From the NCBI GenBank assembly GCA_964651245.1, contig CAZYVI010000012.1, positions 1 to 64,000 of the forward strand: a stretch of DNA of 64,000 bases, given 5' to 3'. The notes below the pieces were generated by a model. It was not told the DNA's origin. It did no database searches and saw only the letters and a program-made list of their open reading frames with translations. Positions 27,201-35,195 of this stretch are shown one piece after another; positions within the stretch are counted from its first letter, which is position 1; every line of letters begins with the position of its first letter. Source of the stretch: Avedoeria sp964651245 (GTDB taxonomy: Bacteria > Chloroflexota > Anaerolineae > Epilineales > Epilineaceae). The position numbers were made by a program, and so were the translations under genes.

Positions 27201-28036
27201 CCCAGCCGGCGGCGGTCGAGCGCGCCGGCGGCCTCACCTGGAGCCGGCCGATCCTCGGCCCCGCCGGCTTCGGCGGGGGCTTCCTCATCCGCCCGACGCG
27301 GCTCGGCCGCTACGAGGTCAGCGCGTCGGCGGTGGCCCGCTGGACCGACGCCCTGGGCGGCGCCCACGCCTACGCGTTTCCGCCGGTCGAGATCGAGGTC
27401 GTGCTGCCGACGGCGACGCCGACGGCGACCGCCACCCCGACGCCCGAGCCGTTCGTGGCCTACCTGCCGGCGCTGTGGCGCAGCGCCTGCATCCCGGCGC
27501 CGAAGCCGGCCGACGTCGTGCTGCTCGTCGACACCTCGAGCAGCATGACCGGCGCCAAGCTCGTCGAGGCCAAGGCGGCCGCCAAGGCGTTCGTCGGCCT
27601 GCTCGACCTGCCGCGCGACCGCGCCGCCGTCGTCGCGTTCGACGAGCTGCCGCGGGCTACGACGGGCCTCTCGGGCAGCCAGGCGGTCCTCGAGGCGGCG
27701 ATCGACGCGCTGGCCAACGGCAACGGCACCCGGATCGACCGCGCCCTCGACGCGGCGCACGACCTGCTGGCCCTGACGCGCGCCGATCCATCGCGGCGGG
27801 CGGTGGTGGTGCTCCTGACCGACGGCGGCCAGTCCGGCCCGGTCCCGCCGGTCTTCAGCGCCGCCGACCGGCTGCGCGCCGGCGGCACCGTCGTCTACGC
27901 CATCGGCCTGGGACCCGACGCCGACGTCGCCCTGCTCGACCAGATCGCCGGCCCGGGCCGGCGCTTCACCGCCCCGACCCCGGCCGACCTGGCCGCGATC
28001 TACGCCGAGGTGGCGGCGGTGACGGGGTGTCGGTAG
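24299..28036 (+). CDS. Giant secreted beta-propeller / double vWA protein (copy 2)
   Basis: 1245 residues; tandem paralogue of the preceding gene. The signal peptide is in RRLAAAALAVTSLAAAGLAATA. The propeller half shares landmarks with copy 1: CPLGGRLA, WVTRPA, VGLWPADVE, a GPQRLAAG segment. Then come a Thr/Ala linker, a Cys-bounded strap (CRATGAKAV...LRVDCPG), vWA one with Asp778 (VLDRSTSMTGDG), a beta-sandwich, a Thr-Pro linker, YLPALWR (nt 27461-27481), and vWA two with Asp1078 (LVDTSSSMTGAK). Both MIDAS DxSxS sets are intact. ATG 24299 has AGAGG 8 nt upstream. The 109-nt gap to copy 1 holds a TATCCT that might be a -10. Convergent with the third vWA gene, 42 nt away. Confidence 0.83.
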   Translation: MTAAPTPRRPFDAVRRPQAGPRRLAAAALAVTSLAAAGLAATARAPWALGGDVDAPRASAAGGAGARADAAAPEGGWRHGATWPLPPPPALPLALALDDGGTLWMADGRSRRVEAFDAAGASRGGWAVDGLPLALAWDAAAGAVLAVVLADSGPELEARRPDGVLLWRDRIDDRLVRGREDQIAADVGRGAGDVGPIVLVNGLATRYDRTTGALLPAGNRLLAQDGRPMRMAVLSRTLLAALEPLQQRLVLTDLAAGTRATTPLTDVVGLAVAAGPLPSFVAPPAAGRAGDGWVATAPGQAPPRGVLVLARGVERDRLGLVVVAVRPDGREAGRWAVPAAHGGAPGDDGFRWALAAGADGLAFSRGVERLSVERFGADGSHRFSLPLGRPAPAFGRRAARMQTNLVTTASGLSLTAGPDGALAVLDAAGSRIVALSTVGAAPGTPLRETILPYDVADIAADVGRAGLADPAPPSASAYLLRTADDRLRRVAATAAVARYTDPWSAPCGCPLGGRLALSGRGLWVTRPATRRLARLDVDDGAEVERARPGAVGLWPADVEAAADGDVWVADGIGGVIERWRSDGGAPLRSFTAGSFIGPQRLAAGQLADGVDVVAALMSDGSVAVHAAADGWQRAAFTPVLGDGGAVLADDLYVLPDGNLALADAARMAIHVFVPGPAATATADASATAAATRSATAPATATAGGTPGPSASATPTPTASPSPTAASTSPPVACRATGAKAVDPDRVVLGQTAAVSLSLRVDCPGQPRLTGADIVLVLDRSTSMTGDGLAAAKVAAQRFVAALDVRVHQVGLVSFGSDVRLEAPLGADPAPAALALQRLTAGGNTNLGGALAAAGQHLQSRRRPDAQPVIVALTDGNDTVGAADPVAVADGLKGWGVQIHLVGLGTAADAAVLARLASSPGHVTLAAGPSDLVPIYAGLVRRVGAAGLVGGLSVDEALTAGIDLEPGSAQPAAVERAGGLTWSRPILGPAGFGGGFLIRPTRLGRYEVSASAVARWTDALGGAHAYAFPPVEIEVVLPTATPTATATPTPEPFVAYLPALWRSACIPAPKPADVVLLVDTSSSMTGAKLVEAKAAAKAFVGLLDLPRDRAAVVAFDELPRATTGLSGSQAVLEAAIDALANGNGTRIDRALDAAHDLLALTRADPSRRAVVVLLTDGGQSGPVPPVFSAADRLRAGGTVVYAIGLGPDADVALLDQIAGPGRRFTAPTPADLAAIYAEVAAVTGCR

Positions 28037-28078
28037 CGTCGATCCCTGCCGCCGCGCGCGCGGCGCGGCCGCGGCGGA

Positions 28079-31000
28079 CTACGGCCCCGACGCGCCGCCC
28101 GCCGGCCCTTCGCGGCTGAGGCGCGGCAGCCACAGCACGCGCGCCCCGACCGGCGGCCAGCCGGGCGGCGTGGCCGTCGGCCAGGGCGTCGACGTCGGCG
28201 GGCGGGTGGCGGTCGGCGTCCAGCTCGGGATGGCGGTCGGCGTCGGGTCGATCGTGTCGAGGAACGTGCTCGGGAAGTAGGCGTGGCCCGGCTGGCGGGC
28301 GAAGCGGTAGTCGAGCCGGGTGAAGCGGACGGCCTCGCGCCGCTCGGTCGAGCGCGGTACGACGACGACCTGGACGAGCTGCGGCCGGCCGCGCGGCAGC
28401 CGGCCGAAGGACCAGACGGACTCGGCGGGACGTTGGGCGACGGGCTGTGGGATGAAGAGGCCGGGGCGCGGCGCCACGTCCTCGAAGTAGCCCTCGGTGA
28501 TCCGAATGTCGGCTGGTTGGGCGCGGGCGAGGTCGGCGGCCAGGGACCGGAACAGCGCCACCAGCGCGGCGCTGTCGGGGGTCTGGATGGCGTCGTCCGG
28601 GCTCGACGCCACGTCGGACAGCTCGGGGTCGCAGTCGCCGGCGCAGACCGTCACGACGCGGTGGCCGGCGGCCTTGATGCGGGCCGCCGCCTGGAGCATC
28701 GCCGTCACGCTGCCGGCCGCCTCGCGACCGTCGGTCAGGAGCACGACGGCGCCGCTGGCCTCGGGCCGGGCGTCGGCCAGCATCGACTCGGCGGCCACCA
28801 GCGCCTGGGCGATGGCGGTGCGGCCGTTGGCGCGCAGGCCGTCGAGGGCGGCGCGGACGGGCGCCAGGTCGGCGTCGAGCGGCAGCCGGACCGTCACGCT
28901 CGTCCCGAACGCCACGAACCCGACGCGCGTGCCCGCCGGCACGTCGTCGAGGAACGCGTGGGCGGCGCGGACGGCGTTCACGAGCCGGTCCTGGGCGGCC
29001 ATCGAGTCGGAGTGGTCGACGACGAGGACGGCGTCGAGCGCAACGGCCAGGCTCGGGCAGGCCAGGGCCGCGCTCAGGGTGTGGGTGACCGGGTCGCCCG
29101 CCACGGCCGCGGTGCGCCGCGGCAGCCGGTCGAGCTCCGGCTGGCACGGTCCGGCCTGGCCGCTCTCCCAGACCGTCACGCGCGGCGATGGCAGCCAGGT
29201 GGCGTTCGATCGGCCCAGATCGTCGGTGACCGTCAGCCGGGCCGGCTCGCCCAGCGGCTGGTCGGCGCCGGCGGCGCGCGGGCGCAGCGCGTAGCGGATG
29301 CGCTCGGCCGCCGCGCCGGGCCGGGCGGACATCGTCCAGCGCAGCCGGCGGCCGTCGACGGCGTCGGGCGGCGGCTCGGCCGAGCCCGCGACGAGGTCCA
29401 TGTCGGCCGGCAGCACCTCCTCGACCGTGGCCGAGGCGATGCGCACGCCGCCGTAGCGCCGCGCCAGGGCCGCCAGCAGGTCGTCGAGCGCGCCGGGCGA
29501 GGTGCGGTGGGCGTCGGCGGGGTCGGACGCGATGCGGCCCAGGATCGGGTCGCACACGCTCTCGAGGCAGACGGTGGCCAGCTGCGACCCGTCCGCCTTC
29601 AGGGCGTCGGCGGCGGCCAGCGTCCGCTCGGGCGAACCGTAGCCCTCGCTGAGCACGATGACGCCGGCGTGGGCGTCGGGCCGGCGCCAGGCCATCTCCT
29701 CGAGCGCCGCCGCCAGGCCGGCGCCCAGGTTCGGCTCGCCAAAGCCCTTGCCGTTCAGGTCGCCGAGGCTGTCGAGGACGTCGAGCACCCGACCGTAGTT
29801 CGCCGAGAGCGGCACCCGACGCACCCGCCAGTCGAGCGTCACGAGCCCCACCCGCAGGTCGGTGTCGCCCAGCCCGGCCAGCAGCGTCCGCACCGCGCCG
29901 CGGATCGCCGAGAGCTCGACCGCCGAGGTGTTGTAGGCGCTGTCGACGACGATCACGAGGTCCTGCCGGCGCCGGTCGGCCGGGCAGACGGTGTCGACGT
30001 CGACGCGGACGTGGACGTCTTGGCCCAGGACCACGCTCGGCTCCCAGGCCGACTTGGCCGCTGCCGGCAGGCACGCCGGCTCGCCGGGCCGCGGCTCGAC
30101 GACGCTCAGCGGCGCGCGCGGCAGCCGCAGCCGCGCCGACGCGAACTCGTCGTCGTACACCAAGCGCGCCGTGCCGTCGCCGGCGTAGCCCAATCCCGGC
30201 GACGGGGCGGCGACGAGGTCGTAGCGCAGCGTGAGCGGGGTGTCGACGGCCGCCGCCAGCGGCCCGACCCGCATCTGGAAGCTGTCGAAGAACGCGACCG
30301 TACCCGGCGTCGAGCTGCGGACGCTGCCGGCGACGACCCGGGCGCCGGGCGGCAGCCGCTCGTCGATCGTGATCGACGTGAGGCCGGCGGCCCGGCCGGC
30401 GTGGTCGCCGGTGATCTTCTGTAGCAGGATCGCGTCGCGCAGCCGCTGCAGGTCGGGGAAGTCGTAGTCCCAGCGCAGCCCGGGGTCGCAGCCGCCGCCG
30501 ACGCAGATCGTGACGAGCTCGACGCCGTCGCGCGCGGCGGCGGCCAGGGCGGCGGCCAGCGCCCGGGCCGGGGCGGGCGGCGCCGCGCCGTTGCCGACGT
30601 AGTAGACGATCTCGTGCGCCAGCGGCTGCGGCGTCAGCGCCGCCAACGCCGCCTCGATCGCCGCCGCGGCGTGCCCGCCCGGCCGGCCGTCCCAGGCCCG
30701 GATGGCGTCGGCGTGCGGCCCGGCGTCGCGCGTCGGCGGCACGACGACCGGTGCCGGCGCGACGTTCCAGACCAGGCCGTAGATGCCGTCGGCGCCGCCC
30801 GGCGGGTCGTACCAGGCCCGCGCCGTCGTGACCGAGCGCTCGACGGTGGCGGCCGTCAGGGTCGGCGGCGGCTGCAGCGCGATCATGCCGTTGCGCTCGA
30901 TGGGGAACGCCCAGCAGCCGCGGGGCGTCAACTCGAGCGTGACGGCCACCGTCTCGCCGGGCCGGACGACGGCCGGCGCATAGCGGCGCGTGGCGGCGAG

Positions 31001-31633
31001 CCGGCAGTCGCGGTCGGGGCGGTTCACAACGACGGACAGCGGCGTGTCGAGGGCCACCGCCAGGTCGCGGCGGGCATCGGCCAGCGCGACGTCGACGCCG
31101 ACCGGCCAGGCCAGGCGCAGCTCGCCGGCGTCGGTCACGGCCGGGTCGGGCGGCGCCGCCCGCAGCCGATAGCGGATGCGGCGGACGATGAGGCCCGGCA
31201 GGTCGTCGTCGGCCGGCGCCAGCCGCCACACCGCCTGGCCGGCCCGCCACGCCGCCGGCGACGGGTCGAGCGGCTGCAGCGTCAGGCCGGCCGGCAACGT
31301 CTCGGTCAGCGTGACCGGCCCCATGACCCCGGCCAACGCCGGCCCGCAGTCGACGTCGACGTCGAGCTCGACGGTGACCTCGCCGCCCCAGGCCACGCGG
31401 CCGACGGCGACGCGCTCGGCGAAGAAGTCGCGGCGGTACGTCGCGACGCAGCCCTTGCCGTCCTGCGCCGCCGGACGGGCGCGCGCCGTCGGCGCGTCGG
31501 CGCCGGGCGCCGCGGCCGCGCCCACGCCGGTCGCGACCGCCAGCGCGACCGCCGCCCAGCGGCCGGCGCGCACCTTGGCCGCCGCCTGGGCGCCGCGAGG
31601 TGCGTCGGGTCGGGGATCGCGGGGCTGCGCCAT
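28079..31633 (-). CDS. Giant secreted protein with three Cys-strap/vWA/beta-sandwich cassettes
   Basis: 1184 residues. The signal peptide is in AGRWAAVALAVATGVGAAAA. Cys-bounded straps begin at Cys62, Cys210, Cys521 and Cys830. Three vWA-like modules follow the last three: the first lacks a MIDAS start, the second has Asp564 in a broken set (VVDSAYNTS), and the third has an intact one at Asp873 (VVDHSDSM). Each module ends in a paired-Cys sequence (CVGGGCDP, CLESVCDP, CAGDCDP) where the other vWA proteins have GLGxDxD. Beta-sandwiches with DERLPPGARVVAGS or EEVLPADMDLVAGS follow. A Thr-Pro linker and LWLPRLSR (nt 28112-28135) lie at the C-terminus. ATG 31633 is chosen: GGAGG precedes it by 6 nt, whereas it abuts the alternative ATG at 31639. 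Confidence 0.8.
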   Translation of the reverse strand: MAQPRDPRPDAPRGAQAAAKVRAGRWAAVALAVATGVGAAAAPGADAPTARARPAAQDGKGCVATYRRDFFAERVAVGRVAWGGEVTVELDVDVDCGPALAGVMGPVTLTETLPAGLTLQPLDPSPAAWRAGQAVWRLAPADDDLPGLIVRRIRYRLRAAPPDPAVTDAGELRLAWPVGVDVALADARRDLAVALDTPLSVVVNRPDRDCRLAATRRYAPAVVRPGETVAVTLELTPRGCWAFPIERNGMIALQPPPTLTAATVERSVTTARAWYDPPGGADGIYGLVWNVAPAPVVVPPTRDAGPHADAIRAWDGRPGGHAAAAIEAALAALTPQPLAHEIVYYVGNGAAPPAPARALAAALAAAARDGVELVTICVGGGCDPGLRWDYDFPDLQRLRDAILLQKITGDHAGRAAGLTSITIDERLPPGARVVAGSVRSSTPGTVAFFDSFQMRVGPLAAAVDTPLTLRYDLVAAPSPGLGYAGDGTARLVYDDEFASARLRLPRAPLSVVEPRPGEPACLPAAAKSAWEPSVVLGQDVHVRVDVDTVCPADRRRQDLVIVVDSAYNTSAVELSAIRGAVRTLLAGLGDTDLRVGLVTLDWRVRRVPLSANYGRVLDVLDSLGDLNGKGFGEPNLGAGLAAALEEMAWRRPDAHAGVIVLSEGYGSPERTLAAADALKADGSQLATVCLESVCDPILGRIASDPADAHRTSPGALDDLLAALARRYGGVRIASATVEEVLPADMDLVAGSAEPPPDAVDGRRLRWTMSARPGAAAERIRYALRPRAAGADQPLGEPARLTVTDDLGRSNATWLPSPRVTVWESGQAGPCQPELDRLPRRTAAVAGDPVTHTLSAALACPSLAVALDAVLVVDHSDSMAAQDRLVNAVRAAHAFLDDVPAGTRVGFVAFGTSVTVRLPLDADLAPVRAALDGLRANGRTAIAQALVAAESMLADARPEASGAVVLLTDGREAAGSVTAMLQAAARIKAAGHRVVTVCAGDCDPELSDVASSPDDAIQTPDSAALVALFRSLAADLARAQPADIRITEGYFEDVAPRPGLFIPQPVAQRPAESVWSFGRLPRGRPQLVQVVVVPRSTERREAVRFTRLDYRFARQPGHAYFPSTFLDTIDPTPTAIPSWTPTATRPPTSTPWPTATPPGWPPVGARVLWLPRLSREGPAGGASGP

Positions 31634-31749
31634 CGACATCCTCCGTGCTCTCGTCCACGCGCGGCAACGTACACAACACGCGCCGGGGTCCCGATTGGAC
31701 CGCCGCGTCGTGGGACCCCGGCGCTGGTCCCGGCGTTCCGCGGCGCCGC

Positions 31750-33720
31750 TCAGCGCCGGGCCGGCGGCACCTCGACCCAGTCGGCGCCGCCGCCGAGCGG
31801 CAGCGGCGCCGCGGGCCGGTCGGAGCGCACGAAGGATAGCCGCCAGGCGGCGCCGTCGAACGCGGCCGGCAGGTCGATGTCGTGCCGCACCGTCCGGCCG
31901 ACCGGCCACGACATCGACGCGAAGCGCCCCACCAGCGGCGTGGCGACGACGCGCGCCGTCTCGCGCCCGCCGCGCCAGGCGGTGACGACCGCCTGGTCGA
32001 GCACGGCCACCGGCCCGCCGTCGGAGCCGATCATGTCGAAGAAGAACGGCCGGACGCTGCGCCAGGCGAGGCGCAGCCGGCCGCCCGGCCCGGTGTCGGC
32101 GCCTGGCGCGCGGGCGACCGCGGTGACCGCCAGCCGGCCGTCGACCGCGACCGCCACCGCCGCGCCGTCGCCGCGCGCCGCGTCGGCGACGAGCGGCGCG
32201 GCGGCCGGCGGCGGCCGGTGGCCCGGCGCGACGACGCCGAGCAGCGCCGCGGCGCTCAGCGCCAGCAGCCCGCCCACCGCCGCCCGCGCCGCGCCCGGCC
32301 ACGCCCGGCGCGGCAGCACGGCCCGCCACCCGGCCACGAACAGCACCGCCAGCGGGGCGGCGATGATGTAGAGGTAGCGTCCTTGGGCGACGACGAGGTC
32401 GAACCGCAGCCCAAGCCGGACGATCGAGGCGTAGCCCAGCGCCACGGCCGCCACGACGACCGCCAGCACGCGCCCGTCGCCGCCGGGCGCCGGGCGCGGC
32501 GCCGCGCCGGGATCGTTCGCGCCGCGACGGTCGGCACTGCCGTCCCCGGTGCTGCCTTCGCGCGACCGCGGGCGGCCGGCGTCGCCAAGCCGCGGGGCGG
32601 CGCGCACGCCTCGCAGTGCCCGGGCCGCGAGCACGACCCAGCCACAGGCGGCCACCGCCGCCGCGGCGGCGAGCGCGAGGTAGACGCCGTCGGGCAGCCG
32701 GATCGTCATCCAGCCGAAGCGGCCCCAGTACGACTCGAACTGCACCGTCAGGTAGCGGCCGAGCTCGGCCGAGAGCGGCACGTCGCGCTCGAGCTCCGGG
32801 ATCCGCGCCGCCCAGCGCCGCCAGCCCAGCGGGTCGCGCCAGCCGTAGCGCAGCGCGTTGCGGGCGAACCAGCCGCCGGCCACCACAGCCGCCGCCGCCC
32901 CGGCGACGGCGCCGTCGCCGGCGAGGCGGCGCCAGGCGACGCGGCGTCCGGCGCGTCGCGGCGCCGCGCGGGCGCCCAGCGCCACGGCCAGCGCCGCGGT
33001 CGGAACGAGGAAGACCGTCGTGAGCTTGGCCAGCAGGGCGATGCCGACCCAGCCGCCCAGCGCCGCCAGACGGCGGCGCGGGCGCGGGTCGTCGCCCGTC
33101 GCCACGGCGGCCGCCGCGGCCAGGGCCATCGCGCTGGCGCCGGCGGCCAGCGTGTCGTTGTGGAAGACGCCCGACAACCAGGCGATGCCGGGCGTGAACG
33201 CCACCACCGCCGCCGCCGTCGCCGCCGCGCCGCGCTCGCGCGGCCAGAGGCGCCGCGCTAGGCGCCAGGCGCCCACCACGAGCAGCGCGCCGCCCAGCAG
33301 CGACGCCAGGCGGGCGGCCCGGGCGGCCCGGGCGCCGGGCGTGGCCAGCGGTCCGGCGTCGGGGGGGTGGGCGAAGCGGTTCGGCAGGGCCGGGGCGTCG
33401 AGGTCGTGGACGAACGTGGGCAACGCGACGAAGCCGAGGCCGTCGACGCCGAACGGGGCCGACAGGAGCGCGCCGATCAGGTAGTACAGCGGCGGGTGCT
33501 TGGCCTGCGGGCCGGCTGCCAGGTCGGGCGCGTCGGCGACGCCGGCGGGCGGCAGCGCCGGCAGCCGGCGCTGCTGGCGCAGGAACAGCACCATCTGGAG
33601 GTGCGACGGCTCGTCGGGCGCCTCGCCCAGCGGGACGGCCAGGTTGAAGCCCAGCGCCAGCGCCGCGAACGCGGCCAGGATCGCCGCCAAGGCGCGCGGC
33701 GGGCGGTCGTCGTCGTCCAT
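31750..33720 (-). CDS. DUF2142-like polytopic membrane protein (GT-C fold candidate)
   Basis: 656 residues with about ten to twelve hydrophobic helices and a C-terminal extracytoplasmic beta-rich tail. The early loop GEAPDEPSHLQMV carries the acidic DE pair typical of DUF2142 and related GT-C glycosyltransferases, and KHPPLYYLIGALL follows. Large loops contain FESYWGRFGWM and ARIPELERDVPLS. GT-C enzymes transfer sugars from polyprenyl donors at the membrane; donor and acceptor are unknown here. ATG 33720 is supported by homologous start position rather than a strong ribosome site. A stop at 31750 leaves 116 nt to the vWA gene on the same strand, so the two could be co-transcribed. Confidence 0.75.
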   Translation of the reverse strand: MDDDDRPPRALAAILAAFAALALGFNLAVPLGEAPDEPSHLQMVLFLRQQRRLPALPPAGVADAPDLAAGPQAKHPPLYYLIGALLSAPFGVDGLGFVALPTFVHDLDAPALPNRFAHPPDAGPLATPGARAARAARLASLLGGALLVVGAWRLARRLWPRERGAAATAAAVVAFTPGIAWLSGVFHNDTLAAGASAMALAAAAAVATGDDPRPRRRLAALGGWVGIALLAKLTTVFLVPTAALAVALGARAAPRRAGRRVAWRRLAGDGAVAGAAAAVVAGGWFARNALRYGWRDPLGWRRWAARIPELERDVPLSAELGRYLTVQFESYWGRFGWMTIRLPDGVYLALAAAAAVAACGWVVLAARALRGVRAAPRLGDAGRPRSREGSTGDGSADRRGANDPGAAPRPAPGGDGRVLAVVVAAVALGYASIVRLGLRFDLVVAQGRYLYIIAAPLAVLFVAGWRAVLPRRAWPGAARAAVGGLLALSAAALLGVVAPGHRPPPAAAPLVADAARGDGAAVAVAVDGRLAVTAVARAPGADTGPGGRLRLAWRSVRPFFFDMIGSDGGPVAVLDQAVVTAWRGGRETARVVATPLVGRFASMSWPVGRTVRHDIDLPAAFDGAAWRLSFVRSDRPAAPLPLGGGADWVEVPPARR

Positions 33721-33796
33721 CGGCCAATGCTGCCGAGGTCAGGGGGGCGGCGTCAACCGCGCGTCCACCGCGTCGCGGCGTCGACGGCCGCAGGGC

Positions 33797-33825
33797 TTGA
33801 CTCGCCCTTGGCGCGGCTTCATGAT
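33797..33825 (+). promoter_or_regulatory. Candidate promoter for dehydrogenase/oxidoreductase pair
   Basis: TTGACT (33797-33802), a 17-nt spacer, then CATGAT (33820-33825), in the divergent gap. The ATG at 33903 is about 70 nt downstream of the expected start site. Confidence 0.5.
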
Positions 33826-33902
33826 CCCGCCCATCCGCCGCACCCGGGCGGTTCGCGCCGGCGCCCGGCCGCCGCGCCGCCCACGCCCCGTGGCCCCCGC
33901 CC

Positions 33903-35195
33903 ATGATCGACCGCTTGCGCGACCGCGAGGCCGCCGGACAACCCATCGAGGTCGCCCTGGTCGGGGCCGGGGCGATGGGCGTCGGCATCGCCTGGCAGCT
34001 GGCGCGCACGCCGGGCATGCGGTTGCGGGCGATCGCCGACATCGACCCCGGCGCGGCGCGCGCCGCCGCCGAGGCCTACGGTGCGCCCTACGCCACCGTC
34101 GGCGCCGGCGACCGGCTGCCGCCCGCCGGTGCGGTGGCCGTGGCGCGCGACCCGTTCGCCTGGCTCGATCGGCCCGAGCTCGGGCTCGAGGTCCTCGTCG
34201 AGGCCACGAACACGATCGGCTTCGCCGGGCGGCTGTGCGAGGCGGCGGTTGACCGCGGGCTGCACGTGGTGCTGATGAACGCCGAGGTCGACCTGGCGCT
34301 CGGACCGCAGCTCGTGGCGCGGGCCCGGGCCGCCGGGCGCGGCGCCGTGGTGACGAGCGACGGCGGCGACCAGCACGGCGTCCTGGCCCGGATGATCGAC
34401 GAGATCGAGCTCTGGGGCTTTCAGATCGTCATGGCCGGCAACATCAAGGGCTTCCTCGACCGCCACGCCACCGCCGCCTCGCTGGCGCGCGAGGCGGCGA
34501 TCCGCAACCTCAACCCGGTGCAGTGCTGCGCCTACACCGACGGCACCAAGCTGGGCGTCGAGATGGCGCTGGTGGCCAACGGCTACGGCCTGGCGCCGTG
34601 GCAGCCGGGCATGGAGGGGCCGCGGGTGGCCGACGTGCGCGACGTCTTCGGCGCGTTCGACTTCGACCGCTACGGCGCGACCGGCGTCGTCGACTACATC
34701 CTGGGTGCCGAGCCCGGCGGCGGCGTCTTCGTCGTCGGCCGCTGCGACGACGCGCTCCAGCAGCGCTACCTCCACTACTACAAGCTGGGCGACGGCCCCT
34801 ACTACCTGTTCTACCGCCCCTACCACCTCTGCCACCTCGAGACGCCCCGCGCCATCGCCCGGGCGGCGCTCTACGGCGAGGCCGTCCTCCAGCCGCGCCA
34901 CGGCCGCGTGGCCGACGTCTACGCCTACGCCAAGCGCGACGCCGCCGCCGGCGAGGCCGTCCCGCACGGCATCGGCGGCGACCACTGCTACGGCCTGGTC
35001 GACCGCTGCGCCGACGCCGACGGGCGCGGCCACGTCCCGATCGCCCTGCTCGACGTCGAGGCCGGCGAGCCGCTGCCGCGCCTCAAGCGCGCCATCCGCC
35101 GCGACGCGCCGCTGACCTGGGACGACGTCGCGCTGCCCGACAGCTGGCTCGTCCGGCGCTGGCGGGCCGAGGGGCTGGCCGCCCCGGCCGCGTGA
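33903..35195 (+). CDS. NAD(P)-dependent dehydrogenase with C-terminal SAF domain
   Basis: 430 residues. The N-terminal Rossmann fold starts with EVALVGAGAMGVGIAWQLA and is related to homoserine dehydrogenase N-domains (LEVLVEATNTIGFAG, VVLMNAEVDLALGP, VVTSDGGDQHGV). The middle carries NLNPVQCCAYTDGTKLGVEM and a YYLFYRPYHLCHLETP motif. The C-terminal part (about 375-425) resembles a SAF/antifreeze-like domain (LPRLKRAIRRDAPLTWDDV). Proteins of this build are found beside cell-surface polysaccharide genes, but the substrate is unknown. It is coupled by GTGA to an FAD oxidoreductase, suggesting that the two act on the same metabolite. ATG 33903 has no strong ribosome site. Confidence 0.8.
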   Translation: MIDRLRDREAAGQPIEVALVGAGAMGVGIAWQLARTPGMRLRAIADIDPGAARAAAEAYGAPYATVGAGDRLPPAGAVAVARDPFAWLDRPELGLEVLVEATNTIGFAGRLCEAAVDRGLHVVLMNAEVDLALGPQLVARARAAGRGAVVTSDGGDQHGVLARMIDEIELWGFQIVMAGNIKGFLDRHATAASLAREAAIRNLNPVQCCAYTDGTKLGVEMALVANGYGLAPWQPGMEGPRVADVRDVFGAFDFDRYGATGVVDYILGAEPGGGVFVVGRCDDALQQRYLHYYKLGDGPYYLFYRPYHLCHLETPRAIARAALYGEAVLQPRHGRVADVYAYAKRDAAAGEAVPHGIGGDHCYGLVDRCADADGRGHVPIALLDVEAGEPLPRLKRAIRRDAPLTWDDVALPDSWLVRRWRAEGLAAPAA

